A stretch of 64,000 bases of DNA from Deltaproteobacteria bacterium (GTDB lineage: Bacteria > Myxococcota > Myxococcia > Myxococcales > Anaeromyxobacteraceae). This document shows positions 39,031-46,634 of the stretch, in pieces (within the stretch, counting starts at the first letter, position 1; each line of letters opens with the position of its first letter). Made by a program: the position numbers and the translations under genes. The notes under the pieces were generated by a model. It was not told the DNA's origin, did not search any database, and saw only the letters and a list, made by a program, of their open reading frames with translations. The stretch covers positions 673,901 through 737,900 of the forward strand of contig JACRMN010000012.1 of assembly GCA_016214955.1 (NCBI GenBank), written 5' to 3'.

Positions 39031-41037
39031 TCAGGCGGCGAGCCCGATGCGCGCGCGGGGGACCACGGGCCAGTCGGCCGGCAGCTCGCCATAGGCCAGC
39101 ACCGGCAGGCGCGGCAGCCGAGGGGCCACGAGCTCGCGGACGGCGCGGCGAACGTCGGGGACGGTGAGCAGCGCGGGCGGCCGCTCGGCGGCGGCCACCT
39201 CGCCGGCGAGTCGCTCCACCAGGTCGCGGACCGCGGCCGGATCGAGGGGCGGCCCCCCGGGCGCGAGCGAGCCGCGGACCAGGGCCTCGGCCTCGGGGTC
39301 GAGCAGCAGCACCTCGAGGGGCCCGCCGGCCGAGAGCCGGTGAGCGATCTGCCGACCCACGGCGCGGCGGCAGCTCTCGGCGAGTGCCGCGGCCGGCCGG
39401 GCTGCGCCCCCGGCCTCGAGCATCGCCTGCACCACGGCGCGGAGCGCGCGAACCGGGACGCCCTCCTCGAGCAGGCGGCGCACCACCTCGGCGAGCAGCG
39501 CGGGCGGAAGCTGCCGGGCCGCCTCGCGGGCCAGCGCCGGGGCCTGCCCCTCCAGCGCGCCGAGGAGCGCCTGGGCCTCCTCCACGCCCACCAGCAGGTG
39601 AGCCGAGCGGCAGAGGCCGGCGGCGGCGCCGGCCAGCACCCGCTCCAGCGGTCCGAGCACCGGACCCAGCGCCTCGGCCCGCGCGGACAGCGTGGCGTCG
39701 ATGACCGCGGCCCGGCTCCCGGTGACCGGGTGGGCCGAGGGCAGCGCCTCGATGCCGGCGAGCCGGAGCTCCTCCTCGCCGGCGAGCACCAGGGCGCGGT
39801 CGGCCTCGGCGCGGCCGGCGGCAGCGGGGGCCTCCTCGAGGAGGAGGCGCCAGGAGCCGGGCGGGAGCGGCGCTTCGCGCACCGCCACCGGCGGCACCGC
39901 CACGCCCAGCTCGCGCCACAGCGCCTGGCGCAGCGCCGGGCCCGCCTCCTCGCGGAAACCGGCCGCGGCCGCCAGGCCGTGGAGGTCGGTCGCCAGCTCC
40001 AGAACCACCGGCGGCGCGGGCGGGAGGGCCTCGGGGCCCTCCTCCTCCGGAGGCAGGGCCGGCTGGTCACCGGCGGTGAATGCCCGGCGCGCCGCCAGGC
40101 CGGCCCCCGCTCCGAGGAGCAGGAAGGGGAGGGCCGGCAGACCGGGCAGCACCGCCAGCCCGCCGCAAAGGCCGGCCACCGCGGCCAGGGCCCGCGGCTC
40201 GCTCCGCACCAGGCCCACCAGGTCGCCGGCCAGCGAGCCGCCCTCCTCCTCCGGGGCGACGCGGGTCACCGCCACGCCCGCCGCCACCGCGGCCAGCAGC
40301 CCGGGCACCTGCGAGGCCAGTCCGTCGCCCACCGCCAGCAGGAGGTACCTCCGCGCCGCCACCGCCGGTTCCATGCCGCGCCACAGGCCGGAGGCGACCC
40401 CGCCGGCCAGGTTGACGAGGGCGATGGCCACGCCGGCCACCGCGTCGCCCTTCACGAACTTGAGTGCGCCGTCCATGGCCCCGTGGAGCTGGCCCTCGCG
40501 CTCCAGCGCCCGCCGGCGCCGGCGGGCCTCGGCGCCGTCGATGGCGCCGTTGCGCAGGTCGGCGTCGATGGCCATCTGCTTGCCCGGCAGCGCGTCGAGG
40601 GCGAAGCGGGCGGCCACCTCGGCCACGCGCTCGGCACCCTTGGCCACCACCAGGAGCTGCACCAGCGTCACCACCGCGAAGACCACCGCGCCGGCCACCG
40701 GGCTCCCGCGCACCAGCACCTCGCCCAGCGCCTGGACCACGCGGCCCGCCTCGCCGCGGGAGAGGACCAGGCGCGTCGAGGCCACCGAGAGGGAGAGCCG
40801 CAGCAGGGTGCCGAGCAGCAGCAGCGCCGGAAGTGCCGCCAGCCGGAGCGGGTCGCGCGCCAGCAGCGCGGTCACCAGTACGCCGGCCGAGAGCGCCATG
40901 GAGAGGGCCACCCCCAGGTCGACGAGCCAGGGCGGCGCCGGGGTCACGAGCAGGGCCACCGCGCCCAGCGCCAGGGCGGCCACCGCCAGCTCGCCGGCGC
41001 TCCGGGGGCGCGCCAGCAGCGCCAGGAGGCGGCTCAC
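39031..41037 (-). CDS. sctV: Type III export gate protein SctV (FlhA family)
   Basis: A 668-aa export gate subunit and the last gene of the T3SS-like operon. About eight TM segments occupy residues 15-315. The FHIPEP-family loop is well kept: GKQMAIDADLRNGAIDGAEARRRR followed by GAMDGALKFVKGDAVAG. The cytoplasmic ring-forming domain (about 345-668) includes the LARQL-type helix region and PVLAYGELPADWPV near the end. GTG 41037 overlaps the sctU stop as GTGA. The length is right for SctV/FlhA; sequence alone does not separate the two, the neighbours (SctJ, SctI) favour the non-flagellar type. Confidence 0.94.
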   Translation of the reverse strand: MSRLLALLARPRSAGELAVAALALGAVALLVTPAPPWLVDLGVALSMALSAGVLVTALLARDPLRLAALPALLLLGTLLRLSLSVASTRLVLSRGEAGRVVQALGEVLVRGSPVAGAVVFAVVTLVQLLVVAKGAERVAEVAARFALDALPGKQMAIDADLRNGAIDGAEARRRRRALEREGQLHGAMDGALKFVKGDAVAGVAIALVNLAGGVASGLWRGMEPAVAARRYLLLAVGDGLASQVPGLLAAVAAGVAVTRVAPEEEGGSLAGDLVGLVRSEPRALAAVAGLCGGLAVLPGLPALPFLLLGAGAGLAARRAFTAGDQPALPPEEEGPEALPPAPPVVLELATDLHGLAAAAGFREEAGPALRQALWRELGVAVPPVAVREAPLPPGSWRLLLEEAPAAAGRAEADRALVLAGEEELRLAGIEALPSAHPVTGSRAAVIDATLSARAEALGPVLGPLERVLAGAAAGLCRSAHLLVGVEEAQALLGALEGQAPALAREAARQLPPALLAEVVRRLLEEGVPVRALRAVVQAMLEAGGAARPAAALAESCRRAVGRQIAHRLSAGGPLEVLLLDPEAEALVRGSLAPGGPPLDPAAVRDLVERLAGEVAAAERPPALLTVPDVRRAVRELVAPRLPRLPVLAYGELPADWPVVPRARIGLAA

Positions 41038-42071
41038 GGCGCCCCCTCCGGCGCGCGGCGGTGGAGCTGCACCAGCACCTCGGCAGCCGCCTGGTACAGC
41101 TCCTCGGGGACGGCGTCGCCCACCTCGGCCAGCCGGTAGAGGGAGCGGGCCAGCCCGACGTTGCGGACCACCGGCACCCCCAGCCGGCGAGCCTCGGCCC
41201 GCAGCCGGGCCGCCGCCGCTCCCGCCCCCTTGGCGACCACGGTTGGCGCGGACTCGCTCCGGCCGTCGTGAGCCATGGCCACCGCCAGGTGCGTCGGGTT
41301 GACCACCAGAACGGCGGCCCGGGCGAGCGGCGGCGCCAGGGCCAGGGCGCGCTGCGCCCGGCGCCGCTCCTGGCGGAGCAGGGGCTCGCCCTCGTCGTCC
41401 CGCTGCTCCCGCATCACCTCCTGGCGCGTCATGCGGAGCCGCGCCTGCAGGCGGTGGCGCGCCAGAAGCAGGTCGGCGAGTCCGAGGAAGAGGAGGAGGC
41501 CCGCCAGCCCGAGCACCGCGGGCCAGAGGCGGAGGGACCAGGCGGACGGGAGCGCGCCGGCGGAGCCGCGCGGCAGGGAGGCCAGGGCCGGCAGGGCGCG
41601 GAGCGCGAGCCACCCGCCAGCGGCCAGCACGCCGAGCGCGCGGGCGAGGCCCAGGAGCGCCGTGCCCCAGGCCTGGGCAGAGGCCACCCTCCCCAGCCCC
41701 GCGGCGAGATCGAGCCGCTCCAGCCGGGGGGCTGCGAGGGCCGGCGCCAGGAGGAAGCGGGTCTGCAGGAGGCCCGCCAGCGCGCCGGCAGCCACGGCCG
41801 CCGCCATGGCCGGAGCTGCCGCGCGCAGCGCTGCGCCGGCGGCGCGGGTCAGGGCCGGGAGGGCGGCGGGCTCGCCGGATGCGGCCTCGGCGAGCGAGGT
41901 GCGGAGCAGCCGTGCCAGGTCCCCTGCGGTCGCGGCGCCGGTCCCGCCCAGGGCCGCGAGCCCGCCGGCCAGGGCCGCGGCCCCGGTGAGCTCGCGGCTC
42001 ACCGCCACCTCCCCGCGCCGCCGCGCCTCGCGGAGCCGGCGCGGCGTGGGCCGCTCGGTGCGGGCGCTCAC
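41034..42071 (-). CDS. sctU: Type III export switch protein SctU (FlhB family)
   Basis: A 345-aa export switch. It starts with the family lead ERPTPRRLREARRRGEVAVSREL, has four TM segments (about 25-210), and a cytoplasmic domain with the self-cleaving NPTH motif in VVNPTHLAVAM (cleavage between Asn and Pro), then KGAGAAAARLRAEARRLGVP and the Pro-Glu/Tyr end PEELYQAAAEVL. An intact NPTH implies that substrate switching, or at least maturation, is kept. GTG start overlaps the sctT stop as GTGA. Confidence 0.95.
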   Translation of the reverse strand: MSARTERPTPRRLREARRRGEVAVSRELTGAAALAGGLAALGGTGAATAGDLARLLRTSLAEAASGEPAALPALTRAAGAALRAAAPAMAAAVAAGALAGLLQTRFLLAPALAAPRLERLDLAAGLGRVASAQAWGTALLGLARALGVLAAGGWLALRALPALASLPRGSAGALPSAWSLRLWPAVLGLAGLLLFLGLADLLLARHRLQARLRMTRQEVMREQRDDEGEPLLRQERRRAQRALALAPPLARAAVLVVNPTHLAVAMAHDGRSESAPTVVAKGAGAAAARLRAEARRLGVPVVRNVGLARSLYRLAEVGDAVPEELYQAAAEVLVQLHRRAPEGAP

Positions 42072-42847
42072 GGCCCACCCCGGGCCAGCGCCGAGACGAG
42101 GCGGGCGCCCACGGCCACCTCCTCCACCAGCCGGCCGCCCAGCGCCGAGGCGGCGAGCGCCAGCGGCAGGAGGCCCAGCCCCGCGCGCCCGGGCTGGAGG
42201 GCGGCGGCAGCGCCGGAGCCCGATGCGGCCCGGGCCGCCAGGGCCAGCGCCAGGTCGGCGCAGAGCACGCCGGCCGCGGCAGGCGCGCCGAGCAGGAGGC
42301 CGGCGGAGAGGATCTCCGACGAGGCCGCGAGCCCGGCCTCCAGGATGCGCGGGCCGGAGGCGCCCGCCCCGACCGGCAGCGGGGCGAAGGTGCCGAGGAG
42401 GGCGGCGAGGAGGAGCCTGTCGGCCCCGGCGGCGGCGGCGAGCGGCAGCGCCCACTGCACCAGGAGATCCCCGCTGGCGCTCTCCCGCTGCCGGACCGGC
42501 GCGGCGTGGAGCTCGCCCAGCGTGGCGCCGCGCAGCTGGTCGGCCAGCCGCCCGCCGGTGCGGGCCGCCTCGGTGGGCAACGCCGCGCACAGGCCGAGGG
42601 CGAGGCCCAGGGCGAGCTCGCGCACCGCTGCGGCGAGCAGCACCGGGCCGGAGGGAGCACTCCAGCCGGCGGCTGAGGCCCCGGCCGCGCCCAACCCGAA
42701 GGCGAGCGCCAGCCGTGCCGGGGCGGGGACGCCCGGGCCGCCGAGGAACGGCGAGAGGAGCGCTGCGGGGAGCAGCCGGAGGCCGCCGAGGAAGGCGGCC
42801 GCGGCGAGCGGCTCGACCTGCCGCAGCAGCGCCGACGCCGGGCTCAG
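42068..42847 (-). CDS. sctT: Type III export protein SctT (FliR family), apparent CTG start
   Basis: A 259-aa inner-membrane export protein of the FliR/SctT family, mostly hydrophobic, with ELALGLALGLCAALPTEAARTGGRLADQLRG, the best-conserved FliR stretch, here near residues 75-105. No ATG or GTG lies between the end of sctS and the first conserved residues. A CTG at 42847 overlaps the sctS stop as CTGA and gives exactly the usual family length; a GTG at 42913 would overlap sctS by 70 bp. The CTG start is therefore preferred but unproven. Confidence 0.85.
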   Translation of the reverse strand: MSPASALLRQVEPLAAAAFLGGLRLLPAALLSPFLGGPGVPAPARLALAFGLGAAGASAAGWSAPSGPVLLAAAVRELALGLALGLCAALPTEAARTGGRLADQLRGATLGELHAAPVRQRESASGDLLVQWALPLAAAAGADRLLLAALLGTFAPLPVGAGASGPRILEAGLAASSEILSAGLLLGAPAAAGVLCADLALALAARAASGSGAAAALQPGRAGLGLLPLALAASALGGRLVEEVAVGARLVSALARGGP

Positions 42848-43110
42848 GGCAGCCCCCGCTGCGAGATCTCGAAGGACGCCGCCGCGAAGCGCAGCAGGCG
42901 GGCCCCGATCCACGGGGCGGTGACGAGGAGCGCCCCCAGCGCGGCCGCGGTTCGCGGCAGCACGCCGAGCGCCGGCTCCTGCACCTGAGTGGCGGCCTGG
43001 AGGACGCCGACGAGCAGCCCCACCAGCAGCGCGGCGAGGAGGGGCGGGACCGAGAGGAGGAGCGAGAGCAGGAGCGCTTCGCGGCCGAGGGCGAGGAGGG
43101 CGGCGTCCAC
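42844..43110 (-). CDS. sctS: Type III export protein SctS (FliQ family)
   Basis: An 88-aa export-gate protein with two TM helices, the usual FliQ/SctS size. The helix pair is LLLSLLLSVPPLLAALLVGL and, after the conserved LQAATQVQEPAL turn (here VGVLQAATQVQEPALGVLPR), AALGALLVTAPWIGARLL. GTG start at 43110; the stop overlaps the presumed CTG of sctT. Confidence 0.94.
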   Translation of the reverse strand: MDAALLALGREALLLSLLLSVPPLLAALLVGLLVGVLQAATQVQEPALGVLPRTAAALGALLVTAPWIGARLLRFAAASFEISQRGLP

Positions 43111-43119
43111 CGGTGCGCC

Positions 43120-43791
43120 TCAGGGCAGGTAGCCGAGGACCAGGCCGCGCGCCAGGAGGCGCCAGCCGTCCACCGCCACGAAGAGCAGCAGCTTGAAGGG
43201 GAGCGAGACGCTGGTGGGGGAGAGCTGGGTGAGGCCCAGCGCCAGGAGGACGTTGGCCACCACCAGGTCCACCACCAGGAAGGGGAGGAAGACGAGGAAG
43301 CCGATGGTGAAGGCGCGCCGGAGCTCCGAGACCACGAAGGCCGGGGCCACCACCGAGAGGTCCGCATCGCCGGCCGGGGCGGAGGGCCTGGCCCTGCGGG
43401 CCAGGTCGAGGAAGGTGGCGCGGTCGTCCGGGCGGGCGTGCCGCAGCAGGAATGCCCGGAGCGGCTCGACCGCCCGCCCGGCGGCGGCCAGGGCGGCCTC
43501 GGCGCCGCGCGGCTCCGGGGCCGCCTGCAGCGCGCGCCAGGTGTCCTCGGCCACCGGACCCATGGCCACGGCGGTGAGGAGCAGCGCCAGGCCGGTCACC
43601 GCCGTGGAGGGCGGCACCTGCGGCGCACCCAGCGCCGACCGGGCCACCGAGAGGACCACGGCCATCTTCAAGAAGGAGGTGAGGGTGACGAGGAGGAGCG
43701 GCGCCACCGCCACCGCGCCGAGGAGCAGCAGCAGCTCGGCGGGGCGATCGCTCCAGGGGCTCGCCGACGGGAGGAGGAGCGGGGAGGTCAC
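43120..43791 (-). CDS. sctR: Type III export protein SctR (FliP family)
   Basis: A 223-aa core protein of the export pore. Four TM helices, with the family signature TSFLKMAVVLSVARSALGAPQ followed by VPPSTAVTGLALLLTAVAM, and later FLVFLPFLVVDLVVANVLLALG and SLPFKLLLFVAVDGWRLLARGL. GTG 43791 overlaps the FliO-like stop as GTGA. There is a 9-nt gap to sctS. Together with SctS and SctT it would form the helical export gate. Confidence 0.95.
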   Translation of the reverse strand: MTSPLLLPSASPWSDRPAELLLLLGAVAVAPLLLVTLTSFLKMAVVLSVARSALGAPQVPPSTAVTGLALLLTAVAMGPVAEDTWRALQAAPEPRGAEAALAAAGRAVEPLRAFLLRHARPDDRATFLDLARRARPSAPAGDADLSVVAPAFVVSELRRAFTIGFLVFLPFLVVDLVVANVLLALGLTQLSPTSVSLPFKLLLFVAVDGWRLLARGLVLGYLP

Positions 43792-44117
43792 GGCCGCGTC
43801 CCCGGCGTGAGGTCCGCCACCAGCGTGGTGCCGGCGGGCGCCCAGCCGAGCAGGAGGCGGCGCCCGTCCACCTCCACGAGCGCCAGCCCGCCGCCGCGCC
43901 CCAGCGGCTCGCGCTCCAGGACCGCCAGGGCCCGGCCGGTGGCCGCCTCGGGCCGCAGGGCCCGTCCGGCCGCGGCCAGCGCCGCCAGGAGGCCGCAGGC
44001 GCGGAGCGCGGAGCCTCCCAGGCCCTCGGCCGGGACGATGAAGGCGGCAGCGCAGAGGAGCGCAGCCGCGGCCAGCAGCCGGTTGCGCCGCCCCGCCAGC
44101 CAGGCGGGCGCGGTCAC
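43788..44117 (-). CDS. FliO-like membrane protein in the T3SS operon
   Basis: A 109-aa protein with one or two N-terminal hydrophobic helices (about residues 13-30 and 37-52) and a small C-terminal beta domain, LEREPLGRGGGLALVEVDGRRLLLGWAPAG split across about 66-96. That pattern, a membrane anchor plus a V-E-V-x-G-R-x-L-L-L-G strand pair, is what FliO shows in flagellar operons, where FliO sits directly before FliP. Here it sits directly before sctR. FliO helps FliP assembly and is generally missing from injectisome clusters. The call is by topology, motif and position. Confidence 0.65.
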   Translation of the reverse strand: MTAPAWLAGRRNRLLAAAALLCAAAFIVPAEGLGGSALRACGLLAALAAAGRALRPEAATGRALAVLEREPLGRGGGLALVEVDGRRLLLGWAPAGTTLVADLTPGTRP

Positions 44118-45112
44118 GGCTGCCCCTCCAGCGCCTCGATGCGGACGCCCAGCGCTCCCTCGATGTCCACGAGCTGGCCGCGGGCCACCGGCCGCCCGTC
44201 GAGCCGGAGCACCACGCTGCCGTCCCGCGGTGCCGGCAGGGGCAGGGCGCTCCCGGGCTCGAGCCGCCAGAGCTCGCCCAGCGTGAGCGAGAGCCGGGCG
44301 ACCTCCACGGCGAGGGTGACAGGCAACGAGGCGGCTGAGCGTTCCATGGCGAGGTCCTCCACGACGAAGTGGCCTTCCTCCTCGCGGCCCGGGAGGGCGA
44401 AGCCGGGGAAGGCCAGGGTGGTGCGCGGGCCCGGGGGCTCGTCGAGGAGCACGACGTCGCCGGGGGCGAGGGTGGCCAGGTCATCGACGGGCAGCGCGGC
44501 CGACCCGCTCTCCAGCCAGCCGTCGAGCAGCCAGCCCTCGGCCGGGGCCGGCGGGGGCGCGGGGGCCGCGAGGCGGCGGAGAACCGGGGCAGCGAGCAGC
44601 AGCCGGGCGCGTCCGCGCAGCCCCGCGGCCGAGAGGGCCAGGTCGACGGCGAGCGGCTCCTCGAGCGGCTCCTCGTCGCCCCGGAGGCGCGGCGCCAGCG
44701 CAGCGACCGCCGGGACCTCGGCAGCGCCGTCGATGGCGACGAGCGCGAGCAGCTCGACGGCGGCCCACTCCAGCGGGGTGAGGTCGAGCGCGGGAGGGAG
44801 CTGGCCGTCGCCGCCGGCGACCCTGTCCACGAGCCGGACGGCGAAGGCGGCGTCGACCTCCAGCGAGAGGCGCGCCGGCAAGGCCTCCAGCTCCAGCGGG
44901 AGCCGGACCAGGCCCGCGGGCGCGGACCCGGCGGCCGGGAGGGGCCGCCCCTCGACGGTCACGGCCTCGCCCAGGAGCCGGGAGAGCGCGCCGGCGGCGC
45001 CGGCGGCCGCCTCGCGCCCCAGCAGGCGGGCGGCCGGGGAGAGGGTGGCGAAGCCGCTCGCGATCCGGGGAAGCGGGAAGGGGAAGGCGCTCACGCAGGC
45101 CGGACACTTCAC
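44114..45112 (-). CDS. sctQ: Type III cytoplasmic ring protein SctQ (FliM/FliN family)
   Basis: A 332-aa sorting-platform protein. The middle region (about residues 200-265, GWLLDGWLESGSAALPVDDL) looks like a first SpoA domain and the C-terminus (about 268-332, LPVTLAVEVARLSLTLGELW, then RGQLVDIEGALGVRIEAL) is a clear second SpoA domain. The N-terminus starts with KCPACVSAF, whose two cysteines are unusual. GTG 45112 is chosen because it overlaps the upstream stop as GTGA; a start at 45151 would overlap by 43 bp. Confidence 0.87.
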   Translation of the reverse strand: MKCPACVSAFPFPLPRIASGFATLSPAARLLGREAAAGAAGALSRLLGEAVTVEGRPLPAAGSAPAGLVRLPLELEALPARLSLEVDAAFAVRLVDRVAGGDGQLPPALDLTPLEWAAVELLALVAIDGAAEVPAVAALAPRLRGDEEPLEEPLAVDLALSAAGLRGRARLLLAAPVLRRLAAPAPPPAPAEGWLLDGWLESGSAALPVDDLATLAPGDVVLLDEPPGPRTTLAFPGFALPGREEEGHFVVEDLAMERSAASLPVTLAVEVARLSLTLGELWRLEPGSALPLPAPRDGSVVLRLDGRPVARGQLVDIEGALGVRIEALEGQP

Positions 45113-45546
45113 CGATCGTGCCGCCGGGAGGGCTCCTGGCCTCGCGGACATGCGCGCGGCGCGCCGTCCGCGGCGCGGGCCCGCGTCCGCTCCGCGGGCG
45201 TCAGGTGGCGGGGCGCGTCGGTGGCGAGCCGCTCGCGAAGGAGGCGGAGGAGGAAGGGAGCGACGTCCGGCGGTGGCGCTGCGCCGTCCGCCAGCCGCTG
45301 GATGAGCGCCGCCAGCCGCGCCCGCTCCTGGGCCGCGGCGTCGGCGGCGCGCCGGCGCTGGTCGGGCCAGGGCGGAGTGCTGGCGTGGCTCAGGCGGCGG
45401 AGCAGTGCCACCCGCCCCTCGGACCGAAGGGCGGCGCCGTCGTCCGGCCCCGCGGGGCCGGGCGGTCCCAGGGCCAGGAGCCGCTCCGCCGCCGCCGGCA
45501 GGAGCAGCGTGGCCAGGAGCGGGAGGAGCTCCGCGTCGCGGATCAC
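45109..45546 (-). CDS. Unknown 145-aa protein between sctJ and sctQ
   Basis: I do not recognise this protein. It is helical and rich in Leu, Ala and Arg, without TM segment or signal: RDAELLPLLATLLLPAAAERL at the start, a RRRAADAAAQERARLAALIQRL helix in the middle, and a basic tail (DGAPRACPRGQEPSRRHDR). It overlaps sctJ and sctQ by 4 bases on each side, so it is clearly part of the operon. In the Yersinia-type order this place belongs to SctK and SctL, so a diverged platform or stator protein is a reasonable guess only. Confidence 0.7.
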   Translation of the reverse strand: MIRDAELLPLLATLLLPAAAERLLALGPPGPAGPDDGAALRSEGRVALLRRLSHASTPPWPDQRRRAADAAAQERARLAALIQRLADGAAPPPDVAPFLLRLLRERLATDAPRHLTPAERTRARAADGAPRACPRGQEPSRRHDR

Positions 45547-46283
45547 GGTGCGCGGCGCACGAGCATGCGCGGCAGGCGCCAGCCGAGCCGGCGGGCCGCG
45601 GCCGCGAGGAGCGCCAGGCCCAGGGTGGCCGCGACGGCGGAGGAGGCCAGCGCGGCGGTGCTCCTGGCGGGGGGCGGCGCAGGTGGGGCCGGCGGCGCGG
45701 ACTCGGCGATCACCACCGCCACCTGGCCGGGCTCGAGCCCGGGGACGGCGCCCGCCACCAGCGCCTGCAGGCCGGCCACGAGCGGCTCCACCCGGGCGCG
45801 GTGCCCGGCCCGGACCCGCGCCAGCAGCGCGGCCCGCGCCGCTGGCGCCGCGCCCGTGCGCAGCGGGTCCTCGGGCGCGGGGGCGAGGTGCACCCGCGCC
45901 TCCACCACGCCGTCGACCGCCTCGACCGAGCGCGCCAGCTCGCCCGACAGGGCGTGGAGGATCCGGGCCCGCTCCTCGGCCGGCGTGGGCACGAGCCCTC
46001 CCTGCCCCAGCACCGCGGCGAAGCCAGTGGCCTCCTGGCGCGGCAGGGCGCGCTCGGCCAGCAGCCGCCGCGCCGCGGCCGTGGCGCCGGCAGGGACCTC
46101 GACCCGCCACGCGCCCTCGCTCGCCTCGTCGCGGCGCACGGCGGCCCGGATGCCCGCCTCGTCGAGGGCCACCGCCACCTGGTTGGCCTGCCGCTCGGCG
46201 AGGCCGTGGGCCACAGGCTCTCCGCCGCAGCCGCCGGCGAGGAGGAAGGCGAGGGCCGCCGGGCGGGGGAGCAGGGCGCGCAC
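45543..46283 (-). CDS. sctJ: Type III inner-ring lipoprotein SctJ (YscJ/PrgK family)
   Basis: A 246-aa ring lipoprotein. Signal with lipobox LAGGC (Cys near residue 19), then two small ring-building domains: LAERQANQVAVALDEAGIRAA is the first, and HALSGELARSVEAVDGVVEARVHLA the second, the latter being the motif shared by SctJ and FliF. A Pro/Ala stretch and one C-terminal TM helix (about residues 208-228) with a basic tail follow. Lipobox plus single C-terminal TM distinguishes SctJ from FliF. GTG start; overlaps the next gene by 4 bases. Confidence 0.9.
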   Translation of the reverse strand: MRALLPRPAALAFLLAGGCGGEPVAHGLAERQANQVAVALDEAGIRAAVRRDEASEGAWRVEVPAGATAAARRLLAERALPRQEATGFAAVLGQGGLVPTPAEERARILHALSGELARSVEAVDGVVEARVHLAPAPEDPLRTGAAPAARAALLARVRAGHRARVEPLVAGLQALVAGAVPGLEPGQVAVVIAESAPPAPPAPPPARSTAALASSAVAATLGLALLAAAARRLGWRLPRMLVRRAP

Positions 46284-46286
46284 CGA

Positions 46287-46622
46287 TCACACCTGGGTGT
46301 TCACGGCCTGCCGCACCGACTGGGCACCCTGCTCCACCAGCCGGGAGGCGAGCTCGAGCGTCTGGCCGGCCCGGTAGGCGTCGCCCTGCAGGGAGAGCAG
46401 CTCGCCGGCCGTGAAGCTCCGGCCGCGGCGCGCCTCGGCCAGGGCGGCGTCGAGCCGCGCCCGCGCCTGCTCCACCTTCTCGAGCAGGCGGACTCCTGCG
46501 GGGCGGACCTCCGGCGCTGCCGGGAGCCGCACCCGCAGGAGCTCGCCGAAGGAGGCCCGGGACGGGGAGACGGCGCCGGGCGGCGCCACGGGCGCGGCAG
46601 CGCCCACCGGGAGGACGGTCAC
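46287..46622 (-). CDS. sctI: Inner rod protein SctI-like
   Basis: A 111-aa small protein. A variable Pro/Ala start precedes a helical C-terminal half with FTAGELLSLQGDAYRAGQTLEL then ASRLVEQGAQSVRQAVNTQV. This has the layout of SctI/YscI proteins, where LLxLQ, a short turn and ELASKVxxQ..QAVNTL close the chain. It is encoded directly before sctJ, the position of the rod gene in Yersinia-type clusters. It has a GGAG about 7 nt before the GTG start. The call is by motif and synteny; the family is small and poorly conserved. Confidence 0.72.
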   Translation of the reverse strand: MTVLPVGAAAPVAPPGAVSPSRASFGELLRVRLPAAPEVRPAGVRLLEKVEQARARLDAALAEARRGRSFTAGELLSLQGDAYRAGQTLELASRLVEQGAQSVRQAVNTQV

Positions 46623-46634
46623 GGGGCGCTCCGC

